This document shows positions 21,201-33,250 of a DNA stretch of 64,000 nucleotides, piece after piece. Source of the stretch: Vandiemenella viatica. Lineage: Eukaryota; Arthropoda; Insecta; Orthoptera; Morabidae. The notes below the pieces were generated by a model that saw only the letters and a program-made list of their open reading frames with translations, did no database searches and was not told the DNA's origin. The DNA lies in NCBI GenBank assembly GCA_031002005.1, contig JARYHS010006964.1:4650001-4714000 (forward strand). Reading direction: 5' to 3'. The translations under genes were made by a program, and so were the position numbers. The number at the start of each line of letters is the position of its first letter. The stretch's first letter is position 1.

Positions 21201-23755
21201 TCACTGTTATCTACCTCAAATTTTGTGACAGACTGGGCCGATGCTGAAGATCTATTTCTCATCTATGACGCTAAAGAAAAAGGTACGTTTCATTCTGCTA
21301 GATGGAATCAGGACTATAACTCTGATCTCTGTTTTGTTACTAAAGACCTTGGAAGACCTCTGCACTGCACAAGAAAAGTCTTCAATAATTTTCCCCGAAG
21401 TCAGCACAGACCTGTACTTTTGAAAGTCGGTCTTGAGATTCCGATCGTAAAATCTAATCCAGTTCCACGATGGAACTTTACCAAAGCTAACTGGAGTGAA
21501 TTCACCAGAGAAATAGAACATAACATACAATGGATTGCACCAAATATGAAAAATTACCAGCGCTTATCAACGCTGCTTTGTGCTATAGGTAAAAAGCATA
21601 TCCCAGAGGATATAAAAGGGAATATATCCCCGGCTGAAGCCTGAAATGTAACGAGCTGTATAGGGAATACGAACTCAGTAATGACCCAAAGATTGCAGAT
21701 GAACTTCTACGCACTTTAGACTCGGCGAGGAAAGAGAAATGGACAGAGTTAATGCAAAACGTCAATTTCTAGCATTCAAGCAGAAAAGCATTGTCGCTTT
21801 TGCGCAAACTAGGAAGTAACGCTGTAGATACCACTAGCAAGAGCTCAAAGATAAAACCAGATCAAGTAGCACAGAGAATTGTTAACCTAACTAGAAAATC
21901 AACTAACACTTTCAGCAACAAGTCTAAAGAAATCCGAAATGAACTAAAGCTCAGATTATTTCAAGCTGACAGAAATTCTCCATTTGCAGCAGATTTCACA
22001 GTCGCTGGTTAGGCTGCAGGGATAGATGGAATATACCCAGAATTTCTAAAACACTGTGGCCCGCGAACATTCGATTGGATTACCAAATTTTTCAGCAATA
22101 TCCTAAAATGCGGGAAAGTCCCAAACCTCCTTAAAAGAACCAAGGTAATAACTATAATGAAATCAGGCAAAACTGGCTGCAGCCCGGAAGATTATAGACC
22201 AATATCTCTTCTGAGTTCATGTTTTAAGCTGCTCGAAAGAGCCATCTACAATAGGACCTCAGAAAAAATCCTTGACTTCATACCTACTGAGCAGGCAGGA
22301 TTTCGACCAAACCGGAATTGTTGCGACCAAGTAATGGCGCTGACCAACCGTATCGAAAAGGGATTCCAAGAACGGAAAAAGACCTTGGCAGTGTTTCTAG
22401 ATTTGACTGCAGCATATGACAAAGTCTGGAGAAAATAATGATCCTGAAATTCCCTAGGATTATCCCGTGCAAAACGATTGCCTATCCGTTGAATGACATG
22501 CCATGTAATCGAATGATTGAGGTTCATCTAAACGGGAATAGAAGCAAATCTTACAGATTAAACAACGGGCTACCACAAGGATCTGTCCTTGCTCCACCAC
22601 TTTTCAACATCAACACCGCAGACTTGCCATCTACCACTTCTAGGAAGTTTATATACGCTGATGACATAGTCATGATAGCACAATCTAGCGACTTCAAAGC
22701 ATCTAAAGAAATTCTCGCACCTGATCTTCAGAAACTGAATGAGTACTTCAACACTTGGCGTCTGAAACTGAATATAAATAAGACAGAGGTCAGCTTATTC
22801 CACCTAAACAATAGAAAAACCCACTATAGACCTCAAATAAAATTCATAGACCAATTACTTAAATACAATCCTCATCCTAAATATCTAAGTGTGGTTCTTG
22901 ACCGGTCATTGACATATAAGGAGCATATCCATAAAACAGCGGCAAAAGTAAAAACTCAAAATAACATCCTTCACAAACTATCAGGAACAGGTTGGGGAGC
23001 ACATGCCGCAGCTCTCAGAACATCAGCTCTTGCTATGGTATACTCAACTGCCGAATACTACAGCCCAGTATGGCTAAATAGCAATCACACAAAAAGATCG
23101 ACGTTCAACTAAATGACACAATGAGAACAATATCTGGAACTGTTATATCTACACCTACAGACTGGATGCCTGTACTCTCTAACATCACCCCACCAACTCT
23201 CCGAAGACAAACGGCATTAAAAAAGGAATGTCAGAAATGCTTAAGTTATCCACAACTTCCAATTCATCAGGACTGCACACACAATGCTCCAAATAGACGA
23301 AAATCTAGATATTCAACATGGAAGTTTGATCAAGAGTTAGTCCAAAATAATATCAACATAGGCGAAGCACGGTGCGCTGAGTGGACAAATTCCAACCCCG
23401 ACAAACAGGCGCTAATCCAAGACCCTACATGACAACCTCCTGGATACAACCTTCCTAGGAAAACCTGGACGGCACTGAACCGAGTGAGAACAGGCCACGG
23501 TAGATGCAATTACTGGTTGTACAAGTGGGGAATGACAAAGAATTCTTGTTGTGACTACGGTGACTATGATCAAACCATTCGCCAGATCGCCATGGAATGC
23601 CCTCTCAGGAGATTCAGCGGTACAATGCATCAGATTTTCGAAGCAACAACAGAAGGAATTTAATGGCTACAATCGTTAGACATCGGTCTGTAAGTTAATT
23701 TAGTTACTGTTTTTGTATTTCTTCTGCCATACGAAATAAATAAATAAATCTCAAG
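21201..23755 (+). mobile_element. Jockey-like LINE, 5'-truncated, frameshifted
   Basis: Plus-strand pieces give the element order. At 21225-21644 is the end of an apurinic-type endonuclease (LCFVTKD, then SQHRPVLLKVGLEIPI, with PRWNFTKANW). Next comes reverse transcriptase with DYRPISLLSSCFKLLERAI, TEQAGFRPNRNC, LAVFLDLTAAYDKVW (motif A), NGLPQGSVLAPPLFNI (motif B) and FIYADDIVMIA (motif C). A C-terminal segment near 23480-23620 has the Cys/His pattern GRCNYW, CCDYGDY, MECPLRRF. The catalytic boxes are intact but the frame is broken near 21645, 21770, 22012, 22436 and 23112. The 3' end is a short AAAT repeat tail around 23735-23752. Confidence 0.88.
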
Positions 23756-23885
23756 TTTTGTTTTTATTGTAAACAAATACCACAATTCGACTCCACAAGG
23801 TTTCATGGAAATTTTTCTTTCTGGGCTACATCGCATTTCAACCCACTCACAACTTCAATGAGACAGCAAAACTGTTTATGTTAAT
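23756..23885. other. Spacer between two LINEs
   Basis: AT-rich spacer with no recognised feature. Confidence 0.4.
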
Positions 23886-26140
23886 ATCTACATCTACAAC
23901 TACATCCATACTCTGCAAAACAATAACATTGTGGGTGACAGAGGGTGCTAAGCACCAATCCTAAACCCGCGCATTCCAATCCCGAATAGAGCTAGGAAAG
24001 AAGGAGTACATAAAAGCATGAGTATGGCATCTTATTTCTATAATTTTGTACCTCCGGTCATTGCGACCTAAATAAATTGGTGGAAGAAATATTTCATTGC
24101 ACTCGAAATTTAATTTTTTTTCGCATATTCTCCAATAAATTTGAACGTCAGCTACGTCGTCTGTCTTCCCAACTATTCCAGCCCAATCTATGTATCAATT
24201 CTGTGACGCTTTTATAAGGGCTGTAACAATAAGTCACGAATCGAGTGGCTGTCCTCTGCACCCTCTCCACTGAGTCAATCAGAACCTTGCGATATGTATC
24301 CCAAATTCCACAACAGTAATCCAGATATGGAAGCGCTAGTTTTTATACGCTATCTCCTTTGTTTGAGCATTACAATTCCTCAAAATACGACCTATGAATC
24401 GTATTTAGAATTAGAATTCCCTACGATAAAAGTTATGTGCATGTCCCATTTCATGTTGCTTTGTACTATCACCCACAGATAATTCACGGAACCAACCGTG
24501 TCAACAGCTGTTAATTTTGTACTCGTGAACGAACTTATTCTTTTTGTTACTTATCCGCATTGCCTTTTGCAATTAAGTGTAAGCTGCCATTTACGGCACC
24601 AATCGAAAATAGCATCCAAATCGCGCTGAATTTCTAAGCAATCTTCGGAGCACCTTATTTCCCTATAGATAACTGCATCGTCGGCCAACAATCGCAACCA
24701 CCATTTGATGTTGTCACCTAGATCGTGTATAAATATTAAGAAAAAAAGTGGACCTATTACACTTTCTTGAGGAACGCCCGAAGTAAAATTTATCTTAGAA
24801 GAGGCTTCCCCGTCAACAACGACATACTGTGATCGACCAGTTAGAAAATCACGCATCCACTCGCAAATCTGAGCCGAAATACCGTAAGCTCGAATCTTCG
24901 CTAAAAGTAGGTTGTGTGACACAGAATCAAAAGCTTTCTGAAAATTCAAGCAAACTGCATCAACTTGCGAACCTGCATCGATAACCTTCATTACATCATG
25001 GAAAAATAGGGCCAATTGTGTTTCACACGATCTCTTCTTCCGAAATCCGTGTTGACACGGTGTAAGTAACTCGTTCTCATCTAGAAACTTCATAATGTTC
25101 GAGCATATGACATGTTCCAGAATTCTGCTACAGACAGATCTTAGAGATATGGGTCGATTATTCCTAGGATCACTCCGATCTCCTTTCTGGAATAACGGGA
25201 ATTATCTGGGCTATTTTCCAGCTAGAAGTTACTTTTTTCTCTTCTAAAGATTTACGGAATATGTCTGACAGAAATGGTTCAATATCCTCCGCGTATTCAG
25301 AAAATACTCTTACCGGTATACCATCGGGACCCGGCGCTTTACGCCACTTCAGGAGTTTTAATTGCTTTACAATACCTACGCTATCAATTTCTATCGGATC
25401 CATATCTAATTACACACGTTATGGTAAAGTGGGTATGTTTTCCATGTTTTCGCGCGTGAATGAATTTTTGAATTCGGTGTTAAATACGGTAGCCTTGTCG
25501 CGGCTGTCTTCAACTTCCCGTCAGTCTTTTATTAGAACTGGCTTATTGTTCCCTACTACCACTAACATTTTTACATACTACCAAACTTTCTAAGGGTTTT
25601 CAGTGACGCTCTTAGAGAGAGAATTGGCACGAAAGTCATTAAAGGCCTCTACGCATCGCATTCTTAACATGTCCCCATATCTCCTCTAACTTATCTAAAT
25701 CAGTCCGATGTATCGTCCTTTTTGATCGTGCATGTATCTTCCTTTGCTTTTGAGTAACCTTTTAACCTCCCGTGTGTACCATAGGGGATCGTTCTCTTTC
25801 CCTGATTGTCTGTTTCGGTATATGCAAGTTCATACCTTCCTCGACTATATGTAAAAATCGATGCCACCTCTCTTCAACGATGCCTCCTGCTACTAAGAAG
25901 GCATGGTAATTATGCCTCACATACGCTCTAAAACACTCTTTTGAAGCCTTTTCGAATCTGTAAATGATCCCCTTCTTTCTCTTTTTGCGCGTGGTTGTTA
26001 GTTTTACTGTAGCAATTACAGCTTTGTGATCACTTACCGGTATTCCTGCGGTGGTAGAGATATCCGTGAATAATTCAGGCCAATTTGTAACAACTATATC
26101 TAAAATATGATCGATATTTGTAGTATTTTTGCAGTGTGAA
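23886..26140 (-). mobile_element. CR1/jockey-type LINE relic, 5'-truncated
   Basis: Minus-strand element. From 26120 to about 25600 is sequence in the position of the end of the endonuclease and the linker. At 25170-25403 and 24551-25093 lies the RT: KAPGPDGIPVRVF, PCQHGFRKKRSCETQLALFF, VDAVCLNFQKAFDSVSHNLL (motif A), SGVPQESVIGPLFFLIFI (motif B), RLLADDAVIYREI (motif C) and WCRKWQLTLN. Motif A reads LNF where active enzymes have LDF, so a catalytic Asp is lost. The 3' untranslated part ends at 23886 in a CTACATCTACAACTACATCC-like short repeat (plus strand), a common terminus for this kind of element in orthopteroid insects. Confidence 0.85.
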
Positions 26141-26179
26141 ACTTATTAGTTATAATAATATGTTTTATTATCTAACTAT

Positions 26180-26690
26180 TGCAGCTAAAAAATAAACTTT
26201 GCTATGGCATACGCGTTCCGGTTTATTACAATGTCATCCATGCCCTAAACCAAGTTATGTACAAGTTTTGATGTTTAGCTAATATGCTAATCTAAGTCAT
26301 AGTATAAACTATTCAGTGTTAGTTATAACCAGTTTTTACTTTACTAGCAGTTTGTGTATATTGAATTACATTTTCCATATCAGTTTAGTTCTTCTGCTTC
26401 TTAAGATTTTCCATCGACTATTCTTTTCAGTGTACAAAAAATGTTTAAAGAAGTTATTTTTTCAAAACTGATATGGAACAGTTCCAAACTCTAATGAAAT
26501 TTACAAAAACTGTACCTAAGTAAAATAAAAACAAGTTATAACTACCACTGAGTAAAAGATTTGTACTATGAGCTAGACAAAAATATTATGTTAACAACTT
26601 GTACATAATTTGTTTTAGGGCACTAATGATGGTACAATAAACCAAACGCGAAGTATTATTTTGTAGCGAAATAGACTGAAGGGAAAACTC
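26180..26690. repeat. Long inverted repeat (about 220-bp arms)
   Basis: The left arm (about 26180-26410) and right arm (about 26470-26690) are imperfect inverted copies. Matching blocks include GTTATGTACAAGTT against AACTTGTACATAA, GTTAGTTATAACCAGTTTTT against AAAACAAGTTATAACTAC, and TTCCATATCAGTTT against AAAACTGATATGGAA. The loop is about 60 bp. There is no coding capacity. It is either a foldback MITE or a template for a long hairpin RNA. Confidence 0.8.
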
Positions 26691-28400
26691 CTCATTAGTG
26701 TAATAGCTAAGGAAAATGGCCTACATTTTCAAAAATCTTATTAGTTGTAAATAACACTCTACGTGCCAGGCCGTGTATTTATGAAAATGGTTGATGTATT
26801 TTAGTTAACGTATTTCCTGGAACATTTTTACCGGATATTAAGTTACTAAAGTCAAAGATCGTTTGACTTTGTAAAATTTAAAAACATTGTACACAGTATA
26901 AACCTAATTCTTTCATAAGGAATAATATGGTTCTGCTAAGCAGCTTAAATGTCTTAATTCACTAAAAATTGTCAGAAAAAAATCTAAAATATAAAGAAGA
27001 AGATGTAATTTTTATTCAAAATATCTAGCATACGAGTATACTTGTGAGCGGGGCGGGGAGTAGGGACAAATTTAGTACGAATTAAGTATTACTTACATGG
27101 CAACTTATGTTAATACCTCAAATAAGAAATAATTAGCCATAAATTTGTGTCAATTGGTAGCCAAATGTCACAGAGAAATATGTTAAGACTATTCATGTGA
27201 TCAGAAAAGCCAGGGCGCGCACAGATTGGATTTTTGACATATAGAGTAACTACACTCTACACAGTTTTAAATTGAATTCTAAGGTGTAGTTTACCATTGC
27301 TATGTATTAAGCAAGAGGTTGCATACAAATAACTGTACACGCGGTCACGCTACAAAGATTACAACATACAAGTTCCGAAACCTCAAGCCAATCAGACGAC
27401 AACCGTGGTACCGCAATTTGATGATGGATTATTATGTTTCTCGACAGACAGACCAAAGTGAAGAATAATTTTATTTATATCTCCTACTTGGTTCCCGAGG
27501 TATACTATCTCAAAAGTGAGGTGATTAAAACCTGAAGAAACATTTCCCCAAGGTCAAATTGGGTGTTAGTTTCTTATGTCACACGACAAGACAAATCGAA
27601 AATAAAGAATAAAATTTTTCGAAATCTCGCTTAGTTCTCGAGATATAATGTCTCAAAAGTGAGGTATTTTAGGTTGAAATTCAGAAGAAAGACACATTTT
27701 ATAATAGATTCTTATACAAAACGACGAGAGAAATTTAAAGAAAATAAAAAAAAAAATTAATATCTGGTTTAGTTCTGTCTTTAAATGTCAGAAGCTTAAA
27801 TGGGAATAGTATACATTGCGATACATGATCACACGTTGTGTTACTAACGTGTACTTATGAAATTACGAACAACGAATAATAAATTGTTTGTCCCTTCTGG
27901 TACAGGTACCCACATTTCCATTAATATTGTCGCTCAAAATCATACTATGTAGACACACCTAAACACATGAAATGTATCGCGAACTAAATTTCTGGTAACA
28001 GCAACGTTTGCTTCATCGCGTTTCATAGTTCGCACAGCACAAATTATAACAATTAATTTAATCATAGACTTTCAGTGTAAACTCAACTGTACTAAAACAT
28101 GCAGATTACCATTTTCGTTGTATCGCGATGTAAAGACCCGCTAAATTAGACTTCCAGCACTTGTTTCCAATAAGGTCAGCCTTTTATGTACAAAGTAGTA
28201 ACATATGCTGATTGTCTACACTACACCAACAAATATTTGAGAACATTATCCTATTGAGAGCAATGAATAAATTTTTAAAGACAGGCCCTAGTGTTGCAAT
28301 TAATTATCAGACACTTCAAGAACAACAGTTCCGATGTGACTTAATTATGAAATGGTTTTTCCAGGTAATTTCCTAACTTGTCTGTTTGTGCAACCGTATG
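26691..28400. other. No gene seen; one short direct repeat
   Basis: AT-rich sequence. Between about 27478 and 27668 a segment is present twice in tandem (about 150-bp period): each time a TCTC..CTTRGTTC block, CGAG, then CTCAAAAGTGAGGT. A weaker third relative may start near 27750. No coding signal. Confidence 0.5.
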
Positions 28401-30240
28401 CAACATAACTTGGAATTATAGAAAATTCAGAATATTAGAAAATGAAATATTCTCAGCAGCAAACAGCCCAATGTTTTGGGGTTATTCTTATGGCTGCCGC
28501 GCATGCGCAGTAGGAGACGAGTTTTTATTTGAGGTATCACAGATTTAGCATTATTTCGTCTCCATAATAATCCTTCCTCCAAGTTCCGATACGCCACGTG
28601 GTTGGCAGCCGACTGAGCCATCGTAGTACCGCTGTCTCCCCCGTGGTTAATTAGCACTACCGTCGGCTAGATTAGCACGCCGACTTGCGGCAAAGAGATG
28701 TACCTTGGCGTTGTCGAATGTTGCCGCCGACTGTTGGCGGAGAAGGTGTACCCTGGCATAGCTGTTTCCGTCACTACCGCTCTCCCCCAATGAGTTACCC
28801 ATAGAGAGTAGGGAATAAAACTCGCTTCTTGCCACAGCTGGCGGCGTTGATACGAGAGGTGTAGGTCATGATGGGTCGGTCCATTCTTGTGGATGTATTC
28901 GGCGGTGATGGTTGTTGTTCGGCCTTGGGCACGTCGGCCTGGTCTTGGTCAGTCTGACAATGAAGGCAGGCTTCAGCAATCCACTTAGGCTGTCGTGATC
29001 TCCCAGTTCACTTTGATTTCTGACCTCATGTGGCCTTGCGTATGGTGTCTCAACAGGCTTCTTCACAGAGTCTACTCGTTTTACAGACATGGCTGCTATT
29101 GTAGATGTCTTTGAGTTGGAAAAGGTAAGCCTTTGTGTGGTGAGCACTTGTTGTAAAGCCTGGCGCTAGTAATTTCTCCATAAAGAACTGTGCATCAACT
29201 GGAGTGTCTCTGGAAGTGAAGAATTCGCATTTAGGTGAAGTGACGTTCCAAAGAGTAGATTCATTAGAGAGGCCTTCGGGTCCTTCTTGTAGACGGTGCG
29301 TCGATCGAGGAGAACAGTTGGTAGCTGGTCTGGCTAAGGTACATGCATGTTGCACATAAGGGCAGCCTTTAGAGATCGCTGCCAGCGTTCGACGAGGCCT
29401 TTAATCTGTGGATAGTATGGCGTGGGGCGAATTCGATTAGCTCCGATTGGGCGCGATAATGTGGTGAAGACAGCTGATTCAAATTTTGAGGCTTGATCTG
29501 TGGAGCTCGTAAGTGGGAGTACCGAAAAGACAGACCCGTTGCATAAGAAAGTTAAGGCAACTGTGTCGACCAATATATTGCTGAGGGGGTATGACTGTTG
29601 GCAACCTGGTGAAATGTTCAGTTATGATGAGGCAGTTCTGGGAAACTCCTAACTTCGAGCAGCGCAATGAGCAACAGGTAAACATGGTTGAATCAGTTGT
29701 TTCGAACCGCTAAATTTTGTTGTCAGCCGGTTGTGATAGTGAATCCTGACATATTGACACGATATGCATCCTCTCGTTCATAGGAGTGCATCTCTTCGGA
29801 CGCCTGGCCAGATGTCGCGGTTCTTGAGTATCCAGGCTATTATTCTGGCATTGGAATCCGAAAGAACCGTCAACAGCGACGATTGCCTGTAACCATAGAC
29901 TCTTAGAGATTTGATATCTCGCTCGGTTTTCAAGGATATTGCAGAAAATATTAAAACCATCGGTGACCATCAATTGTAATTTGAGTGAAAGTGGACTCAC
30001 GGAGTGCGGGGCAGCTCATAATCGGTGAGCTGAGCATGGTGGATCTCCTCATCGCTGAGCATGGTTGTCACCTTGATGAAATTAATATAGGAGAGTGCAT
30101 CAGCCCCGACCTCGTCTTCGCTCCGTGAGTACACTATCTTAGTGGTGAAACGGGATATGTAGGTCAGATGAAAAAATGCCGAGGAAAGGCCTTCGTTAGG
30201 CACTGCGAGAAAGTAGAAAGTGGAAGTGATTGCTTGTGGT
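28400..30240 (-). mobile_element. Ty3/gypsy-type pol relic (RNase H end, integrase) with 3' flank
   Basis: Minus-strand order: 30240-30000 matches the end of RNase H (HLTYISRFTTKIVYS, then ADALSYI). 30000-29710 covers the integrase N-terminal region. 29685-29334 is the integrase core, with FTRLPTVIPPQQY, FGTPT, TDQASKFESAVF and YPQIKGLVERWQRSLKAALM. Of the catalytic acids, the TDQ Asp and the VER Glu remain, while the first Asp reads Glu (TEHF). 29330-28870 fits the integrase C-terminus. The sequence below 28870 has no recognised domain and may include LTR remains, but no LTR pair was found. Many frame breaks; no envelope-type ORF seen. Confidence 0.8.
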
Positions 30241-30715
30241 CTGTCTGTTGTTAAGGCTAGATGGTTCCAGAAGATTATCTGGAAGAAATTCTTATAGAAT
30301 ATAGAAGATTTAGGGTGTCCACCCCTAAGAGAACTTAAGAAAATTAATTTGACAAAACATCCTAAAGGACAGTAATTTAGTAATGGTGTACGGGCTGTTT
30401 AAATTGTATTTTTAACTGTCCAATTGTTGGTTAAATAAAAAGAAATCAAATCAAATGCAATATGTTTGTATTTATCGTTTTCACATATACAAAAAAGTAT
30501 TATTAAAATTCGTAAATTTTCATATTCATAAACTACATATAGACATCAGTTTTTGCACTTAATGTCCACACACTATCATGTCTGGGGTCGTAATTCTTTA
30601 TTACAGTATTATTCAAATAAAATAGTTTTATTTTGTATCAATCTGAAATAAAATTGTTTTAAGGGATCAAATAAGCCTTACCAATCTTTTAGGGTGTGGT
30701 TTATTCACTTTTCGA
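30241..30715. other. No gene seen
   Basis: AT-rich sequence without recognised feature. Confidence 0.5.
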
Positions 30716-30912
30716 TTTTCTAGTTGCTATAGTGTACGCCACGATCGATGGAGGCCCACTTTAGCGGGGTTACGCACATGTACGTCATGGCTCTGCCAGT
30801 AGCCAATCACAATCAGTAACAATCCAGAGCCTGTCCAGGTAACACGAGTGTATTTTTTTGGGAGTGGGCAGTTGTAAATCAGTGAGCCTTGCAATAATTT
30901 CTATTCTAAACA
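30716..30912 (+). promoter_or_regulatory. Candidate promoter and 5' untranslated region
   Basis: A GC- and CpG-enriched patch in AT-rich surroundings. It contains a CRE-like TACGTCA at 30781-30787, a CCAAT box at 30803-30807 and an arthropod initiator-like TCAGTG at 30879-30884, about 30 bp before an ATG. No TATA box was noted. This is inference from base composition and motif order. Confidence 0.35.
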
Positions 30913-31011
30913 ATGGAAGACGAGAAACATAATCAGAAGGTTGTGAATAGTCAAAGCAGCGCACCCGATTTTAAAGTATATAAACATTTTAAACGGGTAA
31001 CAGTTGCCTGA
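30913..31011 (+). CDS. Candidate first coding exon, unrecognised
   Basis: The ATG at 30913 has a good context (AAACAATGG) and opens a short charged frame starting MEDEKHNQKVVNSQSSAPDF and ending KHFKR before a possible splice donor CGG|GTAACA (GT at 30997-30998). If unspliced it stops at 31009-31011 after 32 residues. It matches no family I know. The call rests on the promoter-like sequence just upstream, and no downstream exon could be assigned. Confidence 0.3.
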   Translation: MEDEKHNQKVVNSQSSAPDFKVYKHFKRVTVA

Positions 31012-31763
31012 AGGCAGATCTGCAACGTTGCCATAGCCTAGGAGAGAACTGCTTAAGTGTATGATATTAGCCTTAGAACTATAGAGCGAATAATTGAACA
31101 TGGCAACGTCACGAATTCTATGTCATTCCTATTTCTCTCTCTCTCTCTCTCTGCGTCATCTGCCTTCATTCATGGTGCACCCTATGTTCTATATCATCTA
31201 CAAAACTAGTACTGTACTTTCCTGAAATGACTTTTTCTGTTTGTTTTAAATTTAAATATATAAAATAACTCAATTTCTGAGCAGAATGATATGTATAACA
31301 TTATTAGTAAATATTAAAAACAATTTTCAATATACATTTTAGGCAAAAGAAAATAATTTAGTAACTTAAAAATATTCTAAATTAAATTCCAACCCTTGTG
31401 ATTTTCATCCATTTGCTCTCCCTACCAACGAAAAGTATCACGATTTTATCTTAGCATCATAGATGAATAGCCAAATAGTCTTTGAAGGAAGGTTAATGAA
31501 ATATTGGTTGACTATGTAAACACTTTAAAAAAAGTTTTCCCATATAGGTCGCAGAAAACATTTACTTTGAACCTACCAAAACCTTACAGCTAACAACAAT
31601 ACTTTGACAATCAATTAGTATAAAATGTGTAAACAATTGACACTTATAGACTTATACTAATGAAAATTAAAAATACAAAGCAATCAAAATTATGATAATT
31701 TCAATATAAAGTATTTTTGAATAATAGTAAATTAAGAGTTGTAAACATTAAAGCAACAGCAAG
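31012..31763. other. No gene seen
   Basis: AT-rich; a (CT)n microsatellite lies at about 31132-31152. Confidence 0.5.
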
Positions 31764-33024
31764 AAATGGCACAATTAAGAGTAAATTTTTAATCTATCAT
31801 GATAAAAATAAGAAACACATAAAATAAATCTGATATCAATCAAAGAACTCAGACATAAACTCCATTGATTCTATTAAAATTACAGATCATTCAAAATATC
31901 AACCTGCTATTGGATACAAGCTAGAATTGCTTAGAAGCGAAAGGTTTCGGTCAGGAAATTAAAAATTATATTAATGTGAATAATCACAGAAACATAAACA
32001 CATATATATAGCTTATACAAAATTTAAACAAAATACTTTAAAAATCACTAACATTTGTTCTACAAAACAAGTGCTATGGAAATATATTTTTCAAATAATA
32101 TAACTAACACAACTTCACTATTCAGAAATTTCGATCAATTCATGAAATTATAATACATATTACATTAATAGTAGACAGATTTATACCCAAAAGTAAGATA
32201 ACTTTTGACAACAGATAATTCTAGAGGTTTCCAGATAACAAATTCAAATATCTTATGATTCTGTCGGTAAAATGAACATGGCAATAAATATTATTTCAAT
32301 AATTACACTTATTTAGACAAAGGTTAAAAGGAAATGTATATGACCATAAAAGTTTAAAACAAAATGAATTATACGAGGACACAAGTAAAGCATAACAAAA
32401 TCTCAAGTCCCATTGAGTCTATACTCTGGATCTAGCTATTCTGCAGATAAAACAGGAAAATATATGTTTAACTGACAGGATAATGCATTGCTTTTTTTTT
32501 TTTTTTTAGAAAATCCTACCTTAACAATAAATATCAAGGATTAGAAAGTTTTGAAAAGTATTTTCCAGAAGACATGTGTTAGTCTAAATATCTTTCATTG
32601 GTCTTTGCGATATTTAAAGCATACAAGAAAATACAAAAATTTCAAAACAAATGAAATAATGTTGATCAAGAACACCAAAATCCTAAAACGATTTTCAGAA
32701 GAGAATTTTCTACTTAATAATTAAAAAAATTTAATATGTATAGAAATTTTCCATATACATCACAATAAGTACTGCTATCACCCAATAAAACTGATGACTT
32801 TTAAGATTCCCATTCACAATAAATAATAATTTGCAAAAATAAAATAAAACGGGTGTTTAAATTAATGAATTAGTTAAAGACTTCTAAGATCACCCTGTAG
32901 AATAAATAATTTCACAAAAATTCTAAAAAAATGAGCAAATACCTAAATACAATAACTGGTTCTATGTTCCCCAAAACATATAAAAATTTTGTAGAAACCA
33001 ACACAATATATAATGTCAGTGAAT

Positions 33025-33187
33025 TTTAATATTATTAAATAAATAACGCCAAAGCAATTGACTTTTTTGGATTTATTGGTCTCCCGTAAATCCAAAAAAG
33101 TCAATTGCTTTGGCGTTATTTATTTATTAATATTACTAGCAATTGAGGAAAATGATCCACAACATCCAGATATTAATGTCAGTGAAT
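33025..33187. mobile_element. Insertion with perfect 39-bp hairpin, copy 1 only
   Basis: Arms at 33037-33075 and 33087-33125 are perfect reverse complements (AAATAAATAACGCC through GGATTTA), separated by an 11-base loop. The insertion is bounded by a 13-bp direct repeat AATGTCAGTGAAT (33012-33024 and 33175-33187). The corresponding site in copy 2 (near 55900) has a single such sequence and no hairpin. A mobile foldback element is the natural reading; an assembly or library chimera is possible because the arms are perfect. Confidence 0.7.
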
Positions 33188-33250
33188 GTATCAAATTTTT
33201 TTAAGATTCCCAGAGCTTGTGAATGATTATCCACTGACACTACAAGAAGA
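33188..33250 (-). pseudogene. Fossil zinc finger downstream of the copy 1 stop codon
   Basis: On the minus strand, just after the stop, the sequence still spells a worn finger: CSVSG, a stop, then SFTSSGNLKK. The copy 2 counterpart (55905-55975) reads CNTSGKSFTSSGKLKNYLYIH. The gene therefore once had further C-terminal fingers. Confidence 0.65.

Noticed and set aside
31133..31153. CRISPR-like or regulatory meaning of simple repeats
   Set aside because: CT, TA and ATC runs here are ordinary microsatellites without spacers or associated genes.
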